Shown here: one piece after another, positions 33,122-41,271 of the stretch
Numbering within the stretch: position 1 is the first letter of the stretch
How the letters are laid out: every line of letters starts with the position of its first letter
Origin: Macrolepiota albuminosa
Lineage: Eukaryota; Basidiomycota; Agaricomycetes; Agaricales; Agaricaceae
NCBI GenBank assembly: GCA_027475525.1
Contig: JAMWFC010000044.1
Coordinates: 559,340-623,339, forward strand
Direction of reading: 5' to 3'
DNA: 64,000 nucleotides
The notes under the pieces: generated by a model
The model's input: the letters and a program-made list of their open reading frames with translations, nothing else
Database searches by the model: none
What the model was told of the DNA's origin: nothing
Position numbers and translations under genes: made by a program

Positions 33122-34456
33122 CTATAAGGTAGCCTCAATAGCACTGTCTACTGCGTCCGCTTTGGGATCCGGCCCAGGGATCTCAACATCCGGGCTTTCG
33201 ACGGCTGTCTGAGAAGAACAGAGAAAATGAGTACGAAATTGGAGCAGAATAAGCTGGGGAAACGAACCGACTTAGAAGGGGATCCGACTTGGAGCTCTCC
33301 GATACGGATCTCCGTATCGGAAAGAGCCTGCTTGTCCAGAGCGGCACGGATAGCCTCACGACGTGCAATAAGTTGCTTGCAACGTTGCTGGGCCATGTCC
33401 AGCGCAAAAAGCTGTTGGCAAGCGGTCTGGTCGAGTTCTTGAAGGTAGTCTCGGAGGGTGGCACGTGAGACTTTGCCAGCGCAAAAAGCTGTTGGCAAGC
33501 GGTCTGGTCGAGTTCTTGAAGGTAGTCTCGGAGGGTGGCACGTGAGACTTTGCCGTCTTTAGCAAGGATGCGGTCGGTCTCGTCAAGAAGCGCTTGTGCG
33601 CAAGAGCCGTCAGGTCGATAAGAAGCTGGGGGGAAAATTTAAAGTGGAGTTATGTAATAAGGAGAAAAGGAACACACCGACAGAGGGTTGAACGCGAGGC
33701 CTCTTGGAGTCGGGTGCGGCCTCAGGTGGGGGCTGGAGAGAGAGCGAGAAATGCGCAAAACGCGTAAATAATTCGTCGATTTGTATTTCTAGAAATAGAA
33801 AACAAGCTCACGTCGTTAGTCTTGCGCTTGGCAGGACGAGGGGATGACACACTCATCATTTCCACGTCGCTGTCACGCTCTTGGCGGCGGTCACGGGCAC
33901 GACGAGCCTCATCACGGCGGCGGGTCTGGAAAGGAAGGGAGAAATTAGAAAAGAAGTGGATGGGGGAAAAATGCAAAGAGTGACCTCAGCGCGCTCTTTA
34001 GCAGCAGCTTGTTTGGCAGCTTCTTCGGCACGCTTGTCATTGATTAATTTCAAGATGCTGTCAGCAAAAATACACCAGTTTTTGAGGTTGGAAGAGGTCT
34101 GGAGGAGGCGACGCTCGATGCGGTCCTGGACTTTATAGAGAACATCATAAAGGCCACACTGCTCGGCAATGGCAGGGAAGTCCGAGTGATCAATGAAGAT
34201 CTGGGGACAATGTGCAAAAAGTTAAGAGCCAAAATTAGACATGACGCACAAGTTCGGCAGCTCCGAGATGCCGGGACACTAGGGTAGAGGACTCTTTTGC
34301 AAGAGCTTCCTCACAAAGACGGATGATAGCAGTGCCAAAAGCAGCAATATGCTTGACGGACTTTATCTGCTGATCCTTGTCATGGATAATAGCGTTCTCA
34401 AGGAGAGAGTAGGGGTCGGTACCAAGGGGTCTTTTAGGACCAGTAGGGGGAGCCAT
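33122..34456 (-). CDS. Antisense spliced gene inside Gypsy-A: basic, helical protein of unknown function
   Basis: Six exons on the minus strand: 34456-34250, 34200-33985, 33925-33812, 33732-33678, 33625-33289, 33208-33122. All five introns are GT-AG, 49-80 bp. The frame is continuous except that exon 5 holds a perfect 77-bp tandem duplication (33401-33554). With a single 77-mer the exons total 939 nt and give 312 residues ending ADAVDSAIEATL. The start is MAPPTGPKRPLGTDPYSLLE. A helical N-terminal half has FPAIAEQCGLYDVLYKVQDR and SILKLINDKRAEEAAKQAAA; a very basic middle TRRRDEARRARDRRQERDSD and SPRPAKRKTND looks like a nuclear localisation region; a helical C-terminal part has RDYLQELDQTACQQLFAL. 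I recognise no family. A TTTAAA lies ~45 bp upstream. A protein acting on the element's own expression, packaging or targeting is a guess. Confidence 0.75.
33399..33554 (+). repeat. Perfect 77-bp tandem duplication inside exon 5 of the antisense gene
   Basis: 33401-33477 and 33478-33554 are identical base for base, plus a 2-bp chance extension on the left. Because 77 is not a multiple of 3 it breaks the antisense frame; one copy alone keeps it open. Two more exact 77-bp duplications lie at 54109 and 61826. Confidence 0.95.
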
Positions 34457-34635
34457 GGGGGATGGTGAACTAGGGATGTAGGGGATGATAGGAGGGGTTT
34501 AAATGGCCTTTGAAGTGACAGGGAGGACAGCAAAAACATGCAAAAGAAACCTACAAACCTTGCAGGAGGGCCGGACGAAAATTTTGATATGATGGCAGAG
34601 AAATGGAACTTGACCTAATCTGGAACTGTGAATGA

Positions 34636-34667
34636 CTGAGGACAGTCTTTATTTGGTGGGGGGGAGA
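34636..34667 (+). promoter_or_regulatory. Gypsy-A polypurine tract
   Basis: The block ctgaggacagtctttatttg followed by gtgggggggaga sits directly before the 3' LTR. A purine run against a 3' LTR is the usual plus-strand primer. The same block precedes LTR-C at 8941-8973. Confidence 0.8.
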
Positions 34668-35663
34668 TGATACGACGCTGTACCAGCAGTCAGGGACAAA
34701 ACATGCACCAGAAGTCAAAATAAACATTTAATTATAGGCTGAAAACTGTAAGCCTCCTGGTAGCAGTCTCAACAAATATCTATCTCCGAAAATATCCCAA
34801 CAAATACACAGAAAAGTACAGAACAACAGGCAGGGACCGGCTCAAACTATCAGCTCAACAATAGTCTAACCACTGTCATGGAGAGGACAAGCATGGAAGC
34901 TGGTAATGGACGGAACAGGATTGGACGGAACAGGATGAAATTGGGAAATTATTATATTCATTCGATATTATAATTCTCAATTTCATCATCAAATCAGTCA
35001 ATGTTCGGCAATGGACGGAATAGGATGAAATTGGGAAATTATTATATTCATTCAATATTATAATTCTCAATTTCATCGTCAAATCAGTCAATGTTCGATT
35101 TGACAACAAGGAGGGGAAAAGGAAAGAAGTAGAGGATGCAGGGAGGCGCTCAAAGAGGAAAGAAGGATCCATGAATTAGATCAGGCTAAATGGAGCTCAA
35201 GCAAATGGAGAAGCGGCAATCAGAAACATCCGGAAGAATGGTGGAACGGGTGGCACTGAAACAGGCCTCCCAAAAAGGGAAATTGGACTATCAAATACGT
35301 TCTGGAAGTGGGAGAGTTTCCGACAAAGAGTCATATGTAGATAGTGGTCTGTGCACCAGAAAAACAGTATAAATAGCCCAAGTTTAGTAGAGAATGGACA
35401 GGCAATTGATAGGCAAAGGCTCGGTGATTCCCAGGGAGTGAATCGCTTAGGCCGGAGTTTGTTAAGAAACCTCGACTTGTGGGAATATTATTATTCTCAT
35501 TCAATATTATAATTCCTCAAAAACCTCAGCGTTTTGCAAGATTATTAAACGCAGTCAAGATAATAATTATCCCTTTCGTCATCAAAGTCAGTGTGAATTC
35601 AAGGTCATATTCTACACTAGCAAGCCCCAGAACTATCAAGTAATACTTCTACCAAGTACTACA
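34668..35663 (+). repeat. Gypsy-A 3' LTR
   Basis: Offset 10,103 bp from the 5' LTR and identical to it wherever I compared, including both internal 90-bp units. It is followed by the target duplicate GCAA. Confidence 0.92.
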
Positions 35664-36215
35664 GCAATGAGTGTGTAAATTGATTTGAATGTACCTCAGG
35701 TACATGGGAATTGAGATGAACTGATGGAGCTATTGATGGTTTGAATGCTGGTATGCCTGGATGTTGAGTATGGGAATGACAAGTTTTGTATGAGTTGAAA
35801 TTTTCCTGGTTTATTAGGCTTGAGTATGATGCCAAGTGGAGAAGTTTGAAACAGTCCAAAAACTTCCTCCACTTGTTCTTTTGTGAATGGCCCAAGATAC
35901 CAGCTCTTGGCAAGTTCTTCATTGACCATCCTGTCAAACTCACACACCAAAGTTTCCACTGATTCCTTGTTTTCTGAGGTGAAGGTCTGTGTAATCTTGG
36001 GAATTCCTGCATCAAGCCCTGATGCCAGATCCTGTGCCAAGTTTGGAAATTCTTTTGCAGCACCTGCCTTTTGCAACTGCTCATCCCAGGCATCATGTTT
36101 ATATGATGAGGCAAATTCAAAGTGATTGTGCAAGAGAGCATCTTTGAGCTCTATGATCTTTCTTGCCACATCCTGAGCACTTGTGCTTGTGCTCATGAGA
36201 CATGATCTGGCATCC
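35664..36215 (-). pseudogene. YR1 reverse transcriptase N-part (upstream half)
   Basis: Minus-strand reading: CEFDRMVNEELAKSWYLGPF, KEQVEEVFGLFQTSPLGIIL, NKPGKFQLIQNLSFPYS, then SSQFPCT, a TGA where Trp-Gly is expected, and GTFKSIYTLIA at the Gypsy-A junction. This is the finger/palm start of a DIRS/Ngaro-like RT. The reading continues in frame at 24564 (ARLPPRSQAA) once Gypsy-A and one GCAA are removed. Confidence 0.75.
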
Positions 36216-36589
36216 TCATGGCTTCTGCCAATCTGTACATAGCTCTTTTCCTTCAGGGTTGATGAGGCAATTGTGCTTGTTTCTCCTGATGTAGGCTCTC
36301 TGACCATTCCAAAGATTTCTGGCTGTACAGTTCCAGATGTTGTGAGTATGGCAACTGAGGCACACTATGCAGGCTGCATTGGCTGATGTAGCTATTTTGG
36401 TTGATAAGCCTGCATGGGAACAAAAAAACTTGTTTTCTTTCTTAAGCTTTGGCAATTTCATACTCAGAGATAATGATCTTTTCCTCTTTCTCTTTTGGGC
36501 ACTCAAGGACCTCAGCATATTGTTCTTTAGCATGCTCAATTCTGCAGTGGATACAATTTTATATTCAATAGGATAAAATTATAGTGTGG
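36120..36589 (-). pseudogene. YR1 gag C-terminal zinc-finger region
   Basis: Minus-strand reading holds a Cys/His-rich part (CIVCLSCHTHNIWNCTARNL; ELCTDWQKP, stop, GC) followed by a clean CCHC knuckle CSGCGKKDHRAQRC at 36138-36179. Such fingers close the gag of basidiomycete YR elements and bind element RNA. Several stops show the gene is dead. The upstream part is cut by LTR-C at 36590. Confidence 0.65.
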
Positions 36590-37174
36590 TGATAGGACCC
36601 CATACAGGATCAGCGCATCAACAGCAGGCTACGGCAGTATGGCACTGGCTTGGGATACCTTAGCATGTGCTATCTGACTAGTTTCGGTGATATTTGATGG
36701 TCATGCACAGCAAAAAGCAGATCCAATCAATGATAGTGCTGATGGCAGACAGAATGATAACTGACAGATGGCATCAGTCACTGACAACAGCGCTTAGCAA
36801 GAAAACTGATGATCTATCAAAAATGATTGACAGCTTGGTGTTTGACCTTGGCATCTGACAGCACTTAGCACCTCAATTTAGCACCTGACATTGCTTAGCA
36901 TCTTGGACAAACAGAAGGTTGATGAATTGATAGTTTAGCATTGCAATCTGCCGCCTGGCACTACTAAGCATGTTGAATGGACAGTAGGGATCTGAAACTG
37001 TTGGAGCCATCCTATAAATTTTCCAGTTCACCGCACTTTGGTGTTATTAGTTACTTGGCGATGGTGAACTCCTTGTAGTATAAAAAGTACTTACCAATTT
37101 GTGCATACCCAGGAGAACAGAGTTTCTTGTCCCACTCACTCTATTCTTTCTTACAGTCTAAATCTCATTTACGG
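36590..37174 (+). repeat. Solo LTR-C, left part
   Basis: Starts TGATAGGACCCC; together with 38023-38368 it aligns with 8974-9826. The outer flanks carry the same 4 bp, GTGG (36586-36589 and 38369-38372), so it is a solo LTR inserted into YR1 gag. It is interrupted by the inverted LTR-A at 37175. Confidence 0.85.
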
Positions 37175-38022
37175 TGTAGTACTTGGTTGCAAGTAGTACT
37201 GATAGTTCTGGGGCTTGATGGTGTAGAAGGTTACTTGCAGTGCACACTGACTTGATGATGAAATTGATATATTTAAAGGCTTTCAATAATCTTCCTGAAA
37301 GCAGAGGGTTCTCAACAAACTCCAGCCTAAATGATTCACTCCCTGGGAACCACCGAGCCTTTGCCTATCAATTGCCTGTCTATTCTCTACTAAACTTGGG
37401 CTATTTATACTGTTTTTCTGGTGTACAGACCACTATCTACACATGACTCTTTTGTTGTCAACTTCCCAGCCTCCAGAACATATTTGATAGTCCAATTTCC
37501 CTTTTGGGAGGCATGTTTTGGTGCCACCAGTTCCACCATTCAACTTCTTGTTCCACCATTCCTCTGGATGTCTCTGATTGCCACTTCCCCATTTGCTTCA
37601 GCTCCATTTAGCATGATCCCATTCATAGATCCTTCTTTCCCCTTTTAGCGCTTCCCTGCATTCCATGCTTCTTTTGACATCCCTCCATGCTTCTTTTCCT
37701 TTCCCCTTTCAGTCATGTCAAATCAGGCATTGTCAGATCTGATCTTGATCTAGATCATCACAAATTGATCCCATTTCATCACTTCTGCCAGCTCCCATGC
37801 TTCCCCTCCCCATTACAGTGGTTGGACTATTGTTGAGTGGATAGCTTGAGCTGGTCCCTGCCCTTTGTTCTGTACTGTCTGTGTATTTATTGGGGTGTTT
37901 TTGGAGATATAATTTGTTGAGACTGCTACCAGGAGGCTTACAGTTTTCAGCCTTATGATTAAATGTTTATTTTGACTTCTGATGCATGTTGTGTCCCTGA
38001 CTGCTGGTACAGCGTCGTATCA
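37175..38022 (-). repeat. Solo LTR-A, inverted, nested in LTR-C
   Basis: Minus-strand copy of the Gypsy-A LTR, 848 bp (shorter and diverged). It runs TGATACGACGCTG to ...GTACTACA. The flanking 4 bp are ACGG on both sides (37171-37174 and 38023-38026). Removing it with one ACGG rejoins LTR-C in register with the copy at ~9475-9495. Confidence 0.88.
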
Positions 38023-38368
38023 ACGGTCAGCAACGTTGAAGTAATCAGCAGTTGTAGACTATTGCTATCTAATGGAATCCTTGCACTTCATGTTTATAGC
38101 AGGCATTAACGTTGCTTAGACCTTGCTAAGATTCCCATGTTTTTGCCATATACTTTGCCGCTTTCCACTTACCAATCTTTCCACAGGCGCCTCTACCCTT
38201 AGCACTTGACACTTGCCAACCCCTTGCTGACTTTTCATTATTTTAACAGATATGATCTCTGGGACCTGCTCAGGACTCCTCTCAACACCTTAAGTGCACC
38301 CAACACAAGCTTTTAGCTCAGTAACATTATTTTTATATTTGTTACTGACCAAACTTTGGGCATCATCA
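38023..38368 (+). repeat. Solo LTR-C, right part
   Basis: Resumes after the ACGG duplicate with tcagcaacgttgaag, colinear with 9488-9826, and ends GGGCATCATCA followed by target duplicate GTGG. Confidence 0.85.
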
Positions 38369-39134
38369 GTGGTTTTGATATATATACTGTGCACATAATA
38401 TATAGTATGGTGCAAATGTTTGCATCAGATGTGATCATCCATAATATGGCATAGATAGATTCATTCATTTTGAACAAAGCCACTCCAATTAATGCAAATG
38501 CAGATGATCAAGGTCATGAGCACAGAATAATGCAGGCAATTCTGAGGTGTCACCAATCAATGAAGCAGATGAGAGTATTGTTATTAAATAACAAATCACA
38601 TGTTACCACACATTGAGTAGAAAGCATATCAATTTCATGATTAATTGAGCAAACACCATTGAGACAGATCTGATAATAGATGTTGATAGGATGAAATGTT
38701 GTTAGAGTTTGTTTCAATGCATGGTTACTAGACACTCACTGGCCATGATGGCACTTCTCTTTGTGTCATAAACCTGATCCTTCAGAGTTCTTAATGTCTG
38801 GTTGTCAATGAGCCCAACATTAAAGATGCTGTTGTGTGGTGGATTTTTAATCTAATAATGCCATTCACGGCGCACTCAGGCTTGATAAAGAATAAGAACT
38901 TTAAGGCTGTCTGCCCCTTTGTTTTGAAGCTTATGATTGGTCGACTGGAAAAAGAACGTATGCATTGCATTGACCATGTTGTTAGGCCATATCTCTTGAA
39001 CTATGTGTTCCAGAAAGTTGGTCAATGCAATGCATAGCTGATCCCATATTAGCTCTTTGTTCTGCACAGCTTTTTCTTTCACCTTGACATTGACCACTAA
39101 TTTCAGCACTAAAATGTCATTTTCTCTTGCTAAA
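38369..39134 (-). pseudogene. YR1 gag, central part
   Basis: Minus-strand reading from the LTR-F edge: ARENDILVLKLVVNVKVKEK, AVQNKELIWDQLCIALTNFL, GADSLKVLILYQA, stop, VRREWHY, stop, and FNVGLIDNQTLRTLKDQVYD. Recalled from gag proteins of basidiomycete YR elements. The stop before VRREWH stands where Arg is expected (CGA to TGA). It joins 39884-40375 in frame after removal of LTR-F and one CTAAA. Confidence 0.6.
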
Positions 39135-39883
39135 TGTTAGGTTTCGCTGAGTCGGGGGCTTTTCGGGAAAGCAATCGCCCTTACAATGCGGACTTGACCT
39201 ACGGATACTCGGGTGTCTGGAACTACGGGGCTAGGACTCCGGGGTTCAAGACACGGACGGGGGCAATCCCAGGAGAGGGAACTTGGTCCGGGGGTTTTGG
39301 GCCGTAAGTAGCTGAGGGTAGGGTGGGGGTCGAGTCGTGAATTGGAGGTTCTAAGACAAGACCAAGTTAGTAAGTTAAAGTCACGAAGTGCGTACCAATC
39401 TTAGAGCACGCAATTATCCAAGCGTGCCAGTCAAGCATGCCAGTCAATGCGTACCAGTCAAGTAGAGGGCACGCAACAATTCAAGTAACTAAGTTAAAGC
39501 AGTGTAATATCAAGACTAACAAATACAACGGGGAACTATGCTATAAGTACTACGGGACCGGGTCTCGGGGTTCCGGGGTGTCTGGGATGGGTTCCGGGGG
39601 TCATTGAGTAGCGGGCCGGGACTGTATACTTGGATCGCACGTGTGGGACACGTGATCAATTAGTGCGGAGGGAGCTGTGATGCGTAATGCGTGATGGCCA
39701 GAAGCGAATTGCATGATCTGATCGTTGATTGGAGCTGATGGCGGCTAATGGCGGTCCTTGATGCATGTGATGGCGGTGTCGGTAGTCGTGATGGCAGGGC
39801 GCACCCTGTGGGGTCAGAGGGAGGGTCCCAGATGGTGTTCCAGGGGTGTCCCAGGGTAGATCTGGGGGGGAGGGGTCGTGACA
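39135..39883. repeat. Solo LTR-F (GC-rich, fresh) with 5-bp target duplication
   Basis: 749 bp, TGTTAGGTTTCGC to GGGGTCGTGACA, so both ends are TG...CA. The flanking 5 bp are CTAAA on both sides (39130-39134 and 39884-39888). It is markedly GC-rich with many CpG, unlike everything around it, so it is recent. It contains short repeats of the type taccagtcaag/ccagtcaagc near 39430-39460. The orientation cannot be fixed without an internal region. Confidence 0.85.
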
Positions 39884-40448
39884 CTAAAGTAAAGATATCA
39901 TTTGAACCAACCAACTCATTTCTAGCAGCTTCAGCTCTGCCTTCAGGGGTAAAATAACTCAGCTTGATGTATTCTCGCTCCCTCAGTTTTTTGATAGCAA
40001 AAGCATGCCAGGAGATATTTGATTACTTCAGGTACTGGCTTACTGACTACAAGGTTTGGACCTTCTTCTTTGCTCAAGGGTAACTGGCCTTTCAACAGCG
40101 TGGACTGTAGAGTGTTACTTTTGTCTTGGTTTCTGTGTGATTCCACTCTCCCTTGTTATCCTCTTTTTGCTTTTGCTTCTCTCTTCTCTTGTTCTGCCTC
40201 TCAGACTGCCTTTCTATGTTCTAAACCTTCTCTCAACAGATTTACTAAAATTTCTGCCACTTGTTCATTGTTAATATCATTTTTGCTGCACATTACTGCT
40301 TCTCTGGTAAAGCTGAATTTATCTTTTGAGAAATCTGGGAAAATCTCCATGTGAGGGTCTACCATGAGTATAATCATGTCTTAGATTTTAGACTATACAT
40401 GAACAGAGCTTTTATCAATTCCACTTCTTAAGCCTTATACAAAGTACT
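39884..40448 (-). pseudogene. YR1 gag, N-terminal part
   Basis: Minus-strand reading includes NTLQSTLLKGQLPLSKEEGP, NLVVSKPVPEVIKYLLA and GSNDIFTL up to the LTR-F junction. The same protein is encoded on the plus strand at 52480-52960 (NTLQSMCSRAQPPMSNDNGP, NLVVGKLVPEVIEYPPVHIA), so this belongs to a repeated gag family. Confidence 0.6.
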
Positions 40449-40615
40449 AAAATTTTTTTGCTATCATAGGCTTGTCAGGTACAAGAATGCAACAAAAATG
40501 CTGAGGGTGGTGACACAAAGCAAAAGGAAATTCATGCGACAGCACCGCCACCCTCAGTCAAACACCACACTCTTTCCACCGTTTTACTCTCATGACTGAC
40601 AGGCCAGCCATCTTT
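40449..40615 (-). repeat. YR1 terminal repeat A1
   Basis: Matches A2 at 21420-21595 and ends ATCTTT at the boundary with repeat R. Being the 5' end of a minus-strand element, it is A1 of the A1-ORFs-B1-A2-B2 layout. Confidence 0.8.
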
Positions 40616-40977
40616 GGCTATCTTTACTGGCTATGTCCTCAAAATTTGCTCTCTTTCAGATATCTTGACTGGCTATATCTTTAAAATTTGCTCCTTTTTA
40701 GCTCTATTTACTAGCTATATTATGTATGTTTAAAATTTTCTTTTCTTTTCTGGTATCTCATAGTATGGATAGGCTGGGAAAATAGGACTCAATACAAGTA
40801 TAATCTGGTTGTCAAAGTACTATGTAACCCAGTAGTTAGAATCAGCAGAGGTGTTGAGCCCTGGCAGGATTGCTGTGCTGATTTAATTCATTGCTTATAC
40901 ATCATGGAAGGTTGTGCTTTCTGAAAACACTGGTCTGGGTGTGGGGGGTTAGAGTTATGGAGCCTTGTGATGAAGGG
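40616..40977. repeat. Repeat R, right half, then unassigned flank
   Basis: 40616-40745 has ggctatctttactggctatg, tcctcaaaatttgctctctt and two further degenerate units, the continuation of R from 21093. 40746-40977 has no recognisable content and ends at the copia target site. Confidence 0.55.
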
Positions 40978-41271
40978 ACATCTTGGATGTGCGCAAGAAA
41001 GGTTGCAGTCAGCGCAGGCAAGCGACGATGAAATCTCAATTTAGTATTCACGTGAAACTGGAGTTTAATGTAAGAGGTTTGATATTGTGTATTGTATGGA
41101 CAGAATAATAATATTGTGCTTACCTGGAGTTCAACTTAAGAGGTTGAACTCCATGCAAATGAACGTGAAAATAAAAACTATCACTCTTTGTGACTGTTGC
41201 TACTTGCAGGTCCAGAGATAAGATGACGGTCAAGAAACTAAATGGGTAAGTGCAGATGTACACTTTCATCA
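40978..41271 (-). repeat. Copia 3' LTR
   Basis: Begins TGATGAAGGGAC and ends CTTTCATCA on the plus strand. It is 294 bp against 310 bp for the partner, with scattered transitions and small indels, so the insertion is not recent. Confidence 0.9.

Larger units (their letters stand above)
24565..35663 (+). mobile_element. Gypsy-A: full-length Ty3/gypsy retrotransposon, apparently intact
   Basis: 11,099 bp with two 996-bp LTRs (TGATACG...TACTACA) that looked identical in every segment I compared. The flanking 4 bp are GCAA on both sides (24561-24564 and 35664-35667). Gene order is gag, protease, RT, RNase H, integrase (Ty3 order), followed by an antisense spliced gene and a polypurine tract. gag, pro and pol are each open over their whole length and linked by two -1 frameshift heptamers. 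It is inserted into YR1's RT gene; deleting it with one GCAA restores the YR1 reading frame exactly. All this suggests a very recent insertion that may still be able to move. Confidence 0.92.
21094..40615 (-). mobile_element. YR1: tyrosine-recombinase retrotransposon (Ngaro/DIRS-like), dead, with nested insertions
   Basis: Minus-strand order is A1 repeat, gag, RT-RNase H, tyrosine recombinase, then B1, A2, B2. This is the split-direct-repeat layout known for Ngaro-type YR retrotransposons, which integrate through a circle and leave no target duplication. The A2/B1 boundary (ATCTTT|GACTTCG) equals the fusion of the two outer ends, as a circle junction should. Four later insertions split it: LTR-F (39135-39883), LTR-C (36590-38368, with LTR-A inside) and Gypsy-A (24565-35663). 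Coding parts carry stops and lost catalytic residues, mostly by C:G to T:A change, so it is inactive. Confidence 0.8.

Noticed and set aside
33401..33554. Frameshift in the antisense gene as evidence that it is a pseudogene
   Set aside because: The shift is caused only by the 77-bp duplication, which recurs with the same period elsewhere and is better explained by assembly.
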